Positions 33,009 to 41,553 of a DNA stretch of 64,000 bases are shown here, piece by piece. Positions within the stretch are counted from its first letter, which is position 1, and each line of letters starts with the position of its first letter. The notes below the pieces were generated by a model. It did no database searches. It saw nothing but the letters and a program-made list of their open reading frames with translations, and was not told the origin of the DNA. The stretch is from positions 7,083,501-7,147,500 of the forward strand of contig NZ_CP063849.1 of the NCBI RefSeq assembly GCF_015277775.1, read 5' to 3'. The position numbers and the translations under genes were made by a program. Origin of the DNA: Paludibaculum fermentans (lineage in GTDB: Bacteria; Acidobacteriota; Terriglobia; Bryobacterales; Bryobacteraceae).

Positions 33009-34660
33009 TAGAACCGGTACCCCACTGTGAGAAAAGTCTGATCATAGTTTTGAACCTGGCCCCGGTAGGTCATCCAGCCGCCTGTAACGAAGTAGTGACG
33101 GGAGAAGGACCAGTCAATGCTGCCGCCGATGAAGCGCGCGCGCGTTTGCTGGGTCAGCGCCCCGTGAAACTCCTGCTGCCCGGCCTGGGCCTCGAGCCGT
33201 AACTGCTCGCCGAGATTCCGAGTGAGCGTAAAGGAGGTGTAGCGGCCAGTGCCGAAGCTGCTGGTGAAGCTGCTGTAGCGCCCTTCCAGCCGGGATTTGA
33301 TCCAGGGCAACTGGCTCCAACTCGCGCTGTACATCTGGTTGAGGGAGGAGCGCGGGTCATTTTCGCGGTGGCTACGCCCCCAGTTGCCGCTCAGCGTCAG
33401 CCGGTCGATGGGTTGGACGCGGATGCCGCCGCTGAAGCCCTGAAAGAGGAAGTTGTCGAGGAGGCCGGTACCCAGCAGACGGATGTCGAAGGTGGGCGTG
33501 CCGCGGAGATGGTTGTGGCTGAGGTCGAAAGTAACCCGGCGGTGGGGCTGGAAGCGTGTGCTGGTGAAGCTTCTCGTGAGCTGCAGTCCGGTCTGGCCAT
33601 CGAACAGCCTCGGGTTGCGCTGGTCCGCTTCCATTGTGTGAAGGAGCGTGAACTTTGTGCCGACAAAGACGGAGTTCTCGGCGAAGAGGAATTGGCGTTC
33701 CGGGCGCCAATGCACGCGAGTGATGGCGACACCGACTGTGCCACTCCAGCGGGCGGATTCATAGTTGCCGCGCTGCGCGTTCAAAAACGTACCGAGCATC
33801 TGGCGATTCGGGTCGTAGTTCCACTGGGTGGGGTCCGGAGTGGAGCCGGCGAAGACACCGGCCGTCAGGGTCTTCCCGAATGAGCGTGCCAGGTAGCCGC
33901 CATCGAGCGTGCTCAGGCTGGATGCCCAGGGCAGCAGGACGCGTCCGAAGCCCAGTTGATAGGGGCTGCGCGGATTCGAGTAGAACAGGCCTATGTGATA
34001 GGTGCGGTTCACGAGGTCAGTCAGGGTTTGCGCCTGGCCGCCACTGGTCGAATTCACACGACCGCGCCAATAACCTGAGATCGACCAATAAGTTCCCTCG
34101 ATACGGGTCCAATCCACCCGAATTGCCATGCCCTCCTGATGGGAGGAGAGACCGGCACCGCTGCGGTCGTTCAGCGAGTTCCACTCGAAACCGAGACGGC
34201 CGGTGAGACGGCCTTCTTCAGTGAGCGGCGGGCTGGGCACATACTCGCGGACCTCCTCCTCCAATGGATCGCCGCTGGTGAAGCTCACGACTTGGGCGTA
34301 GCGCTGACGCCTGGCGGAGTTGCGAATGCGCTCGAGGTTTTCCTGGGCGGCGGTGGCAAGCAGCGCTAGGTCGCCGGGTTCCGGCTGCAGGTCGTCGACT
34401 GTGCTTCTGATTTCGCAGAAGGCTGACTGGGTTGCGACGGAGACGACGACGCCTTCTCCGACGGCTCTGGCGGACATTCGAGCCTCACCTGGAGCGAGAC
34501 GCTGGAAGGTGAGCTTCATGCCCTCAGCCAAGCCGGTGGCGCTCCCCTGGTCCAGATACACACCGCCTGCGACAACCTGGCGGATGTGAATTGGTGGAGA
34601 CGCTGTCTGCGCCAGCAGGACACTTGCCGGCGCCAGAAATGTGGCGATCCATCTCCACAT
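33008..34660 (-). CDS. outer-membrane beta-barrel of the multiheme cytochrome operon
   Basis: 550 residues: signal peptide (FLAPASVLLA-QT), a periplasmic N-terminal domain (about 25-125) with VYLDQGSATGLAEGMKL, a helical linker, then a long run of amphipathic beta-strands rich in Tyr, Trp, Arg and Gly, ending FLTVGYRF. The final Phe and alternating pattern are the outer-membrane insertion signal. The ATG lies two bases after the stop of the giant cytochrome, preceded by aagggga. In porin-cytochrome conduits a barrel holds a multiheme cytochrome across the outer membrane, and this protein could play that part. It shows no obvious MtrB/PioB CXXC signature. Confidence 0.78.
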   Translation of the reverse strand: MWRWIATFLAPASVLLAQTASPPIHIRQVVAGGVYLDQGSATGLAEGMKLTFQRLAPGEARMSARAVGEGVVVSVATQSAFCEIRSTVDDLQPEPGDLALLATAAQENLERIRNSARRQRYAQVVSFTSGDPLEEEVREYVPSPPLTEEGRLTGRLGFEWNSLNDRSGAGLSSHQEGMAIRVDWTRIEGTYWSISGYWRGRVNSTSGGQAQTLTDLVNRTYHIGLFYSNPRSPYQLGFGRVLLPWASSLSTLDGGYLARSFGKTLTAGVFAGSTPDPTQWNYDPNRQMLGTFLNAQRGNYESARWSGTVGVAITRVHWRPERQFLFAENSVFVGTKFTLLHTMEADQRNPRLFDGQTGLQLTRSFTSTRFQPHRRVTFDLSHNHLRGTPTFDIRLLGTGLLDNFLFQGFSGGIRVQPIDRLTLSGNWGRSHRENDPRSSLNQMYSASWSQLPWIKSRLEGRYSSFTSSFGTGRYTSFTLTRNLGEQLRLEAQAGQQEFHGALTQQTRARFIGGSIDWSFSRHYFVTGGWMTYRGQVQNYDQTFLTVGYRF

Positions 34661-34662
34661 GG

Positions 34663-35623
34663 CTATGAGTTCCCCTTCGGATGGCATTGATAGCAACTAG
34701 GGCTCGCATAGACGTAGTTCTTGCGCCCGTTGTGCTTTTTGTCCATGTCGGTCTTGTTGTGGGCGTGGCAATCGATACAGCTGAAGACCGCGTAGTTGGA
34801 CGGCGTTGTGTGGCAGTCGTTGCAGGTGGTCCACTTGCCGGCGTGCTTGCCCGTGTAGATGGGGAAGTTGTGGTTGAACTTGGCACCCTTCCACTGCGTG
34901 GTGGTGTGGCAGGAGGTACAGGTATGCGGGAAACCGGCCGTCAGGTGATTGGGGTTGGAAACCTGCTCGTAGACCTTCTGATGGCAGGCGTAGCAGTCTG
35001 TTGGGGTGCCGGTATAGCGTCCGCCGACATGGCAGTTTGCGCAGGCGACGGAGGTATGTGCGCCGGTGAGCGGGAATTTCGTCAGCGCATGATTAAAGAC
35101 CGCGCCTTTCCACTGCGTGGTGGAATGGCAGACTGAGCAATCCTTCGGGAAGCCTGCCGTGACGTGGTTCGGATTGGTGGTGGAGTTGTAAAGAGGCAGA
35201 TGGCAGGCATCGCAATTCATGGGCGTGCCCGCATAGACCCCATTCACATGGCACAGGCTGCACTGGGTGGTCGCATGCTTGCCGGTGAGAGCAAAGCGCG
35301 TCGCACTGTGATTGAAGACCGCGCCCTTCCACTGGGTGGTGTTGTGGCAGGCGGTGCAATCAGTGGGGAAGCCCGCCGCGGCGTGGTTGGGATTCGTAGT
35401 GGACTTGTACAGCGCCAGGTGGCACGACTGGCAAGTCTGCGGAGTTCCTTTGAAAGTGTTGTTGACGTGACAGCTCAGGCACGGAGCCTGGAGGTGTGCG
35501 CCCGTCAGGGGGAACTTGGTCATGGACGTGTGGTCGAACTGGGCGCCCTTCCACTGTGTCGTGTTGTGGCAGACCGTGCAGTCTTTGGGGAAGCCGGCGG
35601 TGGCGTGGTTGGGGGTGGTCGTT
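34663..35623 (-). CDS. giant multiheme cytochrome c, C-terminal portion
   Basis: About 320 residues in one frame with 13 CxxCH motifs, continuing the same 73-residue module pattern as the upstream portion (CHNTTQWKGA.F.H, FPLTGAH, SCHV....GTP..C..CH). It closes with a different cap (TCNDCHTTPSNYAVFSCID, then CYQCHPKGNS). It is joined to the upstream portion only through the out-of-frame duplicated blocks. The frame itself stays open to 35868 but is out of register with the repeat before about 35623. The stop is followed two bases later by the barrel gene. Heme attachment would need periplasmic maturation. Confidence 0.72.
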
Positions 35624-35992
35624 TCTGGTAGTCGGGCAGGTGGCAGCCGTCGCACGTTTGCGGTGTGCCTTTGTAGACGCCGTTCACGTGACAGAGTGAG
35701 CACTGCGTTTGCACATGGGCGCCGGTCAGGGGGAACTTGGTCATGGCGGTGTGATCGAACTTCGCGCCCTTCCATTGGGTGGTGGTGTGGCAGACGATGC
35801 AGTCTTTGGGGAAGCCGGCGGCCGCGTGATTGGGTGTAGACGTCTTCTGGTAGTCGGGGGTATGGCATCCCTCGCAGGTGGAGACGGTGCCTGCGTACTT
35901 ATTGCCGATGTGACAGCTCTGGCACGGTGTGGCGACATGCGCGCCGGTCAGAGCGAACTTTGTCTTGGAGTGGTCGAAGAGGGCGCCCTTGC
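35621..35992. repeat. 372-bp perfect direct repeat, copy 1
   Basis: Identical base for base to 36128-36499 (offset 507). On the minus strand it encodes about 1.7 cytochrome modules with five CxxCH, but in a frame shifted by one relative to both flanks. It starts at an apparent one-base loss (gtttctggtag where sister modules have gtcttctggtag) and ends at gcgcccttgc. Confidence 0.9.
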
Positions 35993-36127
35993 GTTTGCAC
36001 ATGTGCGCCGGTGAGCGGGAACTTGGTCATGGCGGTGTGATCGAACTTCGCGCCCTTCCACTGGGTAGTGGTGTGGCAGGCCGCGCAGTCTCTGGGGAAG
36101 CCGGCTGAGGCGTGATTCGGGTTCACC
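35993..36127 (-). pseudogene. multiheme cytochrome fragment between duplicated blocks
   Basis: 135 bases in the same frame as the main gene, encoding one half-module (NPNHASAGFPRDCAACH, then TTTQWKGAKFDH and FPLTGAH). It is bounded on both sides by the out-of-frame 372-bp blocks, so it cannot be expressed as written. It is either part of a decayed gene or of a misassembled one. Confidence 0.55.
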
Positions 36128-36499
36128 GTTTCTGGTAGTCGGGCAGGTGGCAGCCGTCGCACGTTTGCGGTGTGCCTTTGTAGACGCCGTTCACGTGACA
36201 GAGTGAGCACTGCGTTTGCACATGGGCGCCGGTCAGGGGGAACTTGGTCATGGCGGTGTGATCGAACTTCGCGCCCTTCCATTGGGTGGTGGTGTGGCAG
36301 ACGATGCAGTCTTTGGGGAAGCCGGCGGCCGCGTGATTGGGTGTAGACGTCTTCTGGTAGTCGGGGGTATGGCATCCCTCGCAGGTGGAGACGGTGCCTG
36401 CGTACTTATTGCCGATGTGACAGCTCTGGCACGGTGTGGCGACATGCGCGCCGGTCAGAGCGAACTTTGTCTTGGAGTGGTCGAAGAGGGCGCCCTTGC
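36128..36499. repeat. 372-bp perfect direct repeat, copy 2
   Basis: Second identical copy. On the minus strand its frame encodes CQSCH, CEGCH, CIVCH, CSLCH and CDGCH in normal module order, but an apparent seven-base insertion near 36494-36506 (gcgcccttgccctttcc where sister modules read gcgcccttcc) and a one-base loss near 36130 put it out of register with both flanks. Confidence 0.9.
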
Positions 36500-39297
36500 C
36501 CTTTCCACTGGGTGGTTGTATGGCAGACGGCGCAGTCCTTGGGGAAGCCCGCTGTGACATGGTTAGGATTCGTCGTCTTCTGATAGTCGGGAGTGTGGCA
36601 CCCCTCGCAGGTGGACACGGTGCCGGCGTACTTGTTGCCGACGTGGCAACTCTGGCAGGGCGTTGCAACGTGAGCGCCAGTCAAAGCGAACTTTGTCTTG
36701 GAGTGGTCAAAGACTGCGCCCTTCCATTGCGTGGTCGTGTGGCAGAGGGTGCAACTGGTGGAGAACCCGGCAGAAGCATGATTCGGGTTCGTGGTCTTCT
36801 GGTAGTCCGGCAGGTGACAGCCGTCGCAGGTCTGTGGAGTGCCTTTGAAGACGTTGCTCACGTGACAGAGTGAACATTGCGCCTGAAGGTGTGCCCCGGT
36901 CAACGGGAATTTTGTCATTGTCGTGTGATTGAAAACCGCACCCTTCCACTGGGTTGTGGTGTGACAGAGCGTGCAGTCTTTTGGGAAGCCGGCTGCGGCG
37001 TGATTGGGGTTTGTTGTCTTCTGGAAGTCTGGAGTGTGACAGCCCTCACAGGTGGATGGAGTCCCAGCGAACTTGTTGCCGATATGGCAGCTTTGGCAGG
37101 CGGTTGCCACGTGCGCTCCGGTCAGTGCGAACTTCGTCCTTGCGTGGTCGAATTGCGCGCCCTTCCACTGAGTGGTGGTATGGCAGATGGAGCAGCTTGT
37201 CGAAAACCCGGCAGAAGTATGATTCGGATTGATGGTCTTCTGGTAATCCGGCATGTGACAGCCTTCGCAGTTGGAGACCGTGCCGGTGAACTTTCCGCCC
37301 ACGTGGCAACTGGCGCATTGGACGGTTGTATGTGCACCCGTTAGTGGGAACTTCGTCTGGGCGTGGTCGAACCTGGCGCCTTTCCACTGAACGGTGGTGT
37401 GGCAGACATTGCAGTCTGTTGGGAATCCGGAGGCCGCGTGATTGGGGTTCGTGGTGCCCTGGTAGTCCTTCAGATGGCAGCCTGAACAGACCGCCGGGGT
37501 GCCGGTGTACTTCCCGCCGACATGGCAACTGGCGCAGGCGACCGTTGTGTGCGAACCGGTGAGAGGGAACCTGGTCTTACCGTGGTCGAACTGGGCGCCT
37601 TTCCATTGGGTGGTTGTGTGGCACGAGGCGCATTCCTGGCTGAATCCCGCGGCCTGATGATTGGGCGAAGTCGTTCCCTGGAAATCCTTCAAATGGCAGC
37701 CAGAGCAGGTCTGCGGCGTGCCCGCGAACTGGCCGCCGACATGGCAGCTCTGGCAGGCAAGTGGAGAGTGGGCGCCTGTGAGGGGGAACTTGGTCATCGC
37801 GTTGTGGTTGAAGTTCGCGCCCTTCCACTGTGTCGTGGTGTGGCACACCGTGCAGTCCTTCGGGAATCCCGCGGCCGCGTGCTCCGGTGACTTGGCGGCC
37901 GTGAAGTCCTTCAAGTGACAGCCTTCGCAGGTTGCTGCTGTGCCGGCGAACTTGTTTCCGACATGGCAGCCGAGGCAGGCCACCGATGTATGCGCACCTG
38001 TCAAGGGGAAGCGCGTGCTGGCCGCATGGTCGAATTGGGCGCCCCTCCACTGGGTGGTGTTGTGGCAGGTGTTGCAAGTCTTCGGGAATGCGGCTGCAAC
38101 ATGCGCGGGGTTTGTGCTGGTCTCGTAGGCCTTTATATGACAGCCGTCGCAGGTTTGAACCGTGCCGGTGTATTTGCCCGCCACATGACACAGAGCGCAT
38201 TCGACAGAGGTGTGCGCGCCTGTCAATGGGAAGCGGCTGAGAGAGTGGTCGAACTTGGCGCCCTTCCAGACTGTGGTTGTGTGACAGCTCGCGCAGTCTT
38301 TCGGGAAGGCACTCGCGGCGTGGTTCGGGTTCACGGTCTTCTGATAGTCGGGCATGTGACAGCCGTCGCACTGCTGCGGTGTCCCGGCGAAGCGCCCGGC
38401 TACGTGGCAGGCTGAGCAGGCCACCGATGTGTGCGCACCCGTGAGAGCAAATGTTGTGCGCGCCGCGTGGTCGAAGACAGCACCGCGCCAGGTCGAGGTG
38501 GTGTGGCAGGTCTGGCACTCTCGGGGGAATCCGGCCTGTACGTGGTTCGGATCGGTGGTGGATGCGAACTGCGTGTTGTGGCAGTCGAAGCACTGCGCGG
38601 GCGTTCCAACATACCGGCCGCCTACGTGGCAGCTGCGGCATTCCAGCGTGGTGTGGGATCCGGTGAGCGCGAAGCCGGTTACCGCCTGATGATCGAAGCG
38701 GGCGCCGCGCCAGGTGTCCATGCCGTGGCAGCTCTCGCACTTGATGGCGAACCGTCCACTGGTGTGCGGCGGGTTCTGGGCTTTCGCGAAATCGGCTGTG
38801 TGGCAGGCTGCACAATCCGTGCTCAGGCCAAGGTACTGCCCGACCGCAGCGCCGCGATGGCAGCTCTCGCAGGGCACGCTCGCGTGCGCCCCAACCAGTG
38901 GGAATCGATTGGAATGTTCACGTGTCTGCTGGACGGCGGTCTTCCAGCCCTTGACGGTGTGGCAATCCTCGCAGCGGCCCCCGAACTGGCGTCGATGGAT
39001 ATCTGCGTGACAGGCGGCGCAGGTGTGGCCCACATCCTTGAAGACTCTGGCAACGTGGCAGCCGGAGCACGCCACCCCGGCGTGCATACCACGCAGTGGA
39101 TAGGCCGTTTCTGTGTTGTGATTGAACTCCGGCTGGGCACGGAGCGGACGCCAACTGCTGGAGGTGTGACAGGTCTCACAAGCGACCTTCAGCGGCCCAT
39201 GTGGGTTGCGGGTCCGGTTGGCGCCCGGTGCTGTCTGGCTGGACAGCAGGGCCGGCAAGCCCATGAGCGCGATCAGAGTCAGGACAATCCTCTTCAT
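36406..39297 (-). CDS. giant multiheme cytochrome c, N-terminal and central portion
   Basis: Signal peptide (LTLIALMGLPALLSS) followed by 37 CxxCH heme motifs before the reading frame leaves the repeat register near 36500; the last 30 residues of the written frame are nonsense. From about residue 190 the protein is built of roughly 73-residue modules, each with three CxxCH plus a conserved W-K/R-G-A-x-F-D/N-H block and F-P/A-L-T-G-A/S-H block whose histidines are likely distal heme ligands. DNA shows a matching period of about 219 bp. The start overlaps the stop of the 23-heme cytochrome (atga). It should be exported and loaded with heme in the periplasm, probably forming a long heme wire. 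Confidence 0.87.
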   Translation of the reverse strand: MKRIVLTLIALMGLPALLSSQTAPGANRTRNPHGPLKVACETCHTSSSWRPLRAQPEFNHNTETAYPLRGMHAGVACSGCHVARVFKDVGHTCAACHADIHRRQFGGRCEDCHTVKGWKTAVQQTREHSNRFPLVGAHASVPCESCHRGAAVGQYLGLSTDCAACHTADFAKAQNPPHTSGRFAIKCESCHGMDTWRGARFDHQAVTGFALTGSHTTLECRSCHVGGRYVGTPAQCFDCHNTQFASTTDPNHVQAGFPRECQTCHTTSTWRGAVFDHAARTTFALTGAHTSVACSACHVAGRFAGTPQQCDGCHMPDYQKTVNPNHAASAFPKDCASCHTTTVWKGAKFDHSLSRFPLTGAHTSVECALCHVAGKYTGTVQTCDGCHIKAYETSTNPAHVAAAFPKTCNTCHNTTQWRGAQFDHAASTRFPLTGAHTSVACLGCHVGNKFAGTAATCEGCHLKDFTAAKSPEHAAAGFPKDCTVCHTTTQWKGANFNHNAMTKFPLTGAHSPLACQSCHVGGQFAGTPQTCSGCHLKDFQGTTSPNHQAAGFSQECASCHTTTQWKGAQFDHGKTRFPLTGSHTTVACASCHVGGKYTGTPAVCSGCHLKDYQGTTNPNHAASGFPTDCNVCHTTVQWKGARFDHAQTKFPLTGAHTTVQCASCHVGGKFTGTVSNCEGCHMPDYQKTINPNHTSAGFSTSCSICHTTTQWKGAQFDHARTKFALTGAHVATACQSCHIGNKFAGTPSTCEGCHTPDFQKTTNPNHAAAGFPKDCTLCHTTTQWKGAVFNHTTMTKFPLTGAHLQAQCSLCHVSNVFKGTPQTCDGCHLPDYQKTTNPNHASAGFSTSCTLCHTTTQWKGAVFDHSKTKFALTGAHVATPCQSCHVGNKYAGTVSTCEGCHTPDYQKTTNPNHVTAGFPKDCAVCHTTTQWKGQGRPLRPLQDKVRSDRRACRHTVPELSHRQ

Positions 39298-41234
39298 TCG
39301 TGGCATGCCTCGCAACGTCTGGGAGTTCCGCGATAGACAACCACCCTTCCGGTGGCACCGGCTTGGCCGGTGTGGCACATCCGGCACGGCACCCGTTCGT
39401 GCGCACCGGACAGAGAGAAGGTGGAGTGCTTCTGGTGATCGAATGAGTCGGCCCGCCAGTTTGTGGGCCCGTGACACCGGCCGCAATCCGGCTGTGGCTG
39501 GCCGGAGCCGCGAAACTGCCCGGCGTGGACATCCGCATGGCAGGCGGCGCATTCTTTGCCCGCAGTATGAAACACGATTGTTCTGCGGGCATTGGCTGTC
39601 GCGGGTTTGTGGCATCCAACACAGGGAGCCCCGCGATGCCGGCCGAGCAGTGGAAACGCGGTCCGGCCGTGGTCGAACGGTGCAGTCTCGCGCCAGTTCC
39701 GCGCAGTGTGGCATTGATCGCAGGACCAGTTGCCCTTGAGCGCCGGGCTGGCCGCGTCGCTATGTGGATTCTCGTGACAGGCGGCGCATTCCTGCCTCAA
39801 CCCGTGGTACTGAATGGGTTCGGCCGCACTGGCAGAGTGGTGGCAGTCGGCACATGGAACCGCCTTGTGGCCGCCGGCCAGAGGGAAACTCGACTTCGCG
39901 TGATCCACCAGGGTGTAGCGCACCGTCTTCCACCCAACGACGTCATGGCATTGCTCGCAGCGGTTCCGCCAAGGTGCGCCGGAAAACTGCCCGGCGTGGC
40001 GGTCCTTGTGGCAGCGCAGGCAGGAGTCGAAGGCGGGATGGAAGTTCAGGGCTGTTCCTCCTCCGGGGTGGCAGTTACCGCACGCTACTTTCGCGTGTCC
40101 ACCCCCCAACGGGTAGCGGGTCTGCGCGTGCGCCGCCGAGTCGAAAAGTATGGTCTTCCAGCCCGACTCGTTATGACAGGCAGCGCACTCCCCACCCGCC
40201 CGGGCGAGCAGTTGTCCCTGGTGCTTGTCGCGGTGGCAATCCATGCAGCGCTCATGCGCTACGGGTGTCCGGAAGTTGGCCGTCGCGTGGCACTTCTGGC
40301 AGTCGACGGCGCGGTGCAGGCCCACCAAAGGAAACTTCGTGCGGCTGTGATCGAAAGTGGATTCGCTGTGGACCGTCTTCCAGTTCTCCGTGGTATGGCA
40401 CTTCTGGCAGTCGGCCGCGAATGCCCCTCCGTGTTTGTCCGCATGGCAGGACTTGCACTGTTCCTGGAAAACGAAGTTCTTGTACTGAACCCGGTTGCCG
40501 AGCGCAGCGACTGGTTTGTGGCAACCATCGCAGCGGACCCTGGTATGCGCACCCGTGAGGGGGAACTCGGTTTTGTCGTGCTGGAAGCCGGAGGCGTTCT
40601 TCCACTGATCCTGCGAATGGCACTTCTCACAATTGGCGCCGAGCGCTCCGCGGTGGATGTCGTCATGACAACTTGCGCATGCCCCACTCAGGCCGAGCAG
40701 CGTCTTGGAAAGGTCGTTCTGTTTCAGTTCCTGCCTGGCGGTGTCCAGGATATGCTTGGGTTGGTGACACTGCTGGCAGGACAGCCCGGCGTGACGTCCT
40801 TGCAACATGAACCCGGCCTGGCGGTGATCGAACTTGGCTTTCGGAACACGCCAGCGGACCAACTCGAAGGCCCGCCCATTGTGCTCAGCGTGACATCGGG
40901 CACAGTCACTGGAAGCGGCGTTGCCGGTTCCCCGGATGATCTGTGCGTGATAGCCGGCTTTCTGTTCCAGGCGCCGGCGGATCTCCACGTGGCAATCCAG
41001 GCACTTGAGATGCGCTCCACCTGTTCCAAAACTGTGGCAGCTGGCGCACTTTAGCGCGCCCTCCAATGCCTGGTGAGAATGGGACAGCTCTCCCGGCGAC
41101 ATCTGCGCATGCAGCGTCCCTAAATTGAACAGCAGCCCGATCAGGAGCGTGCTTCCTACCCCAACCCGTATTCCTAGTAAGAGCATTACCAACCCAACTG
41201 CAGAATTCACTAACGGCGCGTGTGTACGCACCAC
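39294..41234 (-). CDS. 23-heme c-type cytochrome, first gene of the conduit operon
   Basis: About 630-646 residues with an N-terminal hydrophobic signal or anchor (GSTLLIGLLFNLGTLHA) and 23 CxxCH motifs. Motifs come in alternating types: CHADKHGG, CHRDKHQG and CHADVHAG forms, CHT..NWK forms, and an F(D)H....FPL.G.H....C..CH unit, a less regular version of the module in the giant partner. It is presumably periplasmic and passes electrons from the membrane b-type protein towards the outer membrane. GTG 41234 and ATG 41186 are both possible starts; neither has a convincing ribosome binding site. Its stop overlaps the next gene by four bases. Confidence 0.85.
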   Translation of the reverse strand: MVRTHAPLVNSAVGLVMLLLGIRVGVGSTLLIGLLFNLGTLHAQMSPGELSHSHQALEGALKCASCHSFGTGGAHLKCLDCHVEIRRRLEQKAGYHAQIIRGTGNAASSDCARCHAEHNGRAFELVRWRVPKAKFDHRQAGFMLQGRHAGLSCQQCHQPKHILDTARQELKQNDLSKTLLGLSGACASCHDDIHRGALGANCEKCHSQDQWKNASGFQHDKTEFPLTGAHTRVRCDGCHKPVAALGNRVQYKNFVFQEQCKSCHADKHGGAFAADCQKCHTTENWKTVHSESTFDHSRTKFPLVGLHRAVDCQKCHATANFRTPVAHERCMDCHRDKHQGQLLARAGGECAACHNESGWKTILFDSAAHAQTRYPLGGGHAKVACGNCHPGGGTALNFHPAFDSCLRCHKDRHAGQFSGAPWRNRCEQCHDVVGWKTVRYTLVDHAKSSFPLAGGHKAVPCADCHHSASAAEPIQYHGLRQECAACHENPHSDAASPALKGNWSCDQCHTARNWRETAPFDHGRTAFPLLGRHRGAPCVGCHKPATANARRTIVFHTAGKECAACHADVHAGQFRGSGQPQPDCGRCHGPTNWRADSFDHQKHSTFSLSGAHERVPCRMCHTGQAGATGRVVVYRGTPRRCEACHE

Positions 41235-41553
41235 TCCTAGGTGAATGCCCTCAGCATGGCGGTGGTTCGGTAATATCGGCTGAACTTCCGGTAAGAATTT
41301 CCGGAGAAGCCGAGTGGTGAAGCCCGGGATTGTAGCCCAGGCTACACTACATACAAATCCGACAGCTCTGTGAGAAGGCCCTGCTGGTGGGCAGCGGCAA
41401 TCTCGATCACCCGTTACGGAGAAGCTGGAACGCCTTCAGAGAGCTTATTGCACCCTTCGTTAGTTCCCCTTACGTAGCAATCGCTATGCCAGTTTCAATG
41501 ATGTTTGCAGGTTGCCGATATCGTTGGAAAATTCAACAGTTTGAGGTTGTCTC
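41235..41553. other. 319-bp intergenic region upstream of the multiheme operon
   Basis: No gene seen. It contains direct repeats ttccgg (41286-41291 and 41299-41304) and a short palindrome gtagcc-ca-ggctac (41332-41345). These could be regulator sites for the cytochrome operon, but no clear promoter could be assigned. Confidence 0.35.

Noticed and set aside
34663-35868. Full 401-codon frame as an independent cytochrome gene
   Set aside because: The first about 80 codons (35625-35868) are out of register with the heme modules and run through a duplicated block, so only the part below about 35623 was taken as genuine coding sequence.
36216-38815. Repetitive array resembling a CRISPR
   Set aside because: The period is about 219 bp and codes for cytochrome modules with CxxCH on the minus strand; no short identical repeats with unique 30-40 bp spacers exist.
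39471-41054. A long plus-strand open frame of 527 codons
   Set aside because: It is antisense to the 23-heme cytochrome. CxxCH-rich coding on the other strand leaves few stops here; the translation has no domain, no ribosome binding site and odd Val/Ala/Gly composition.
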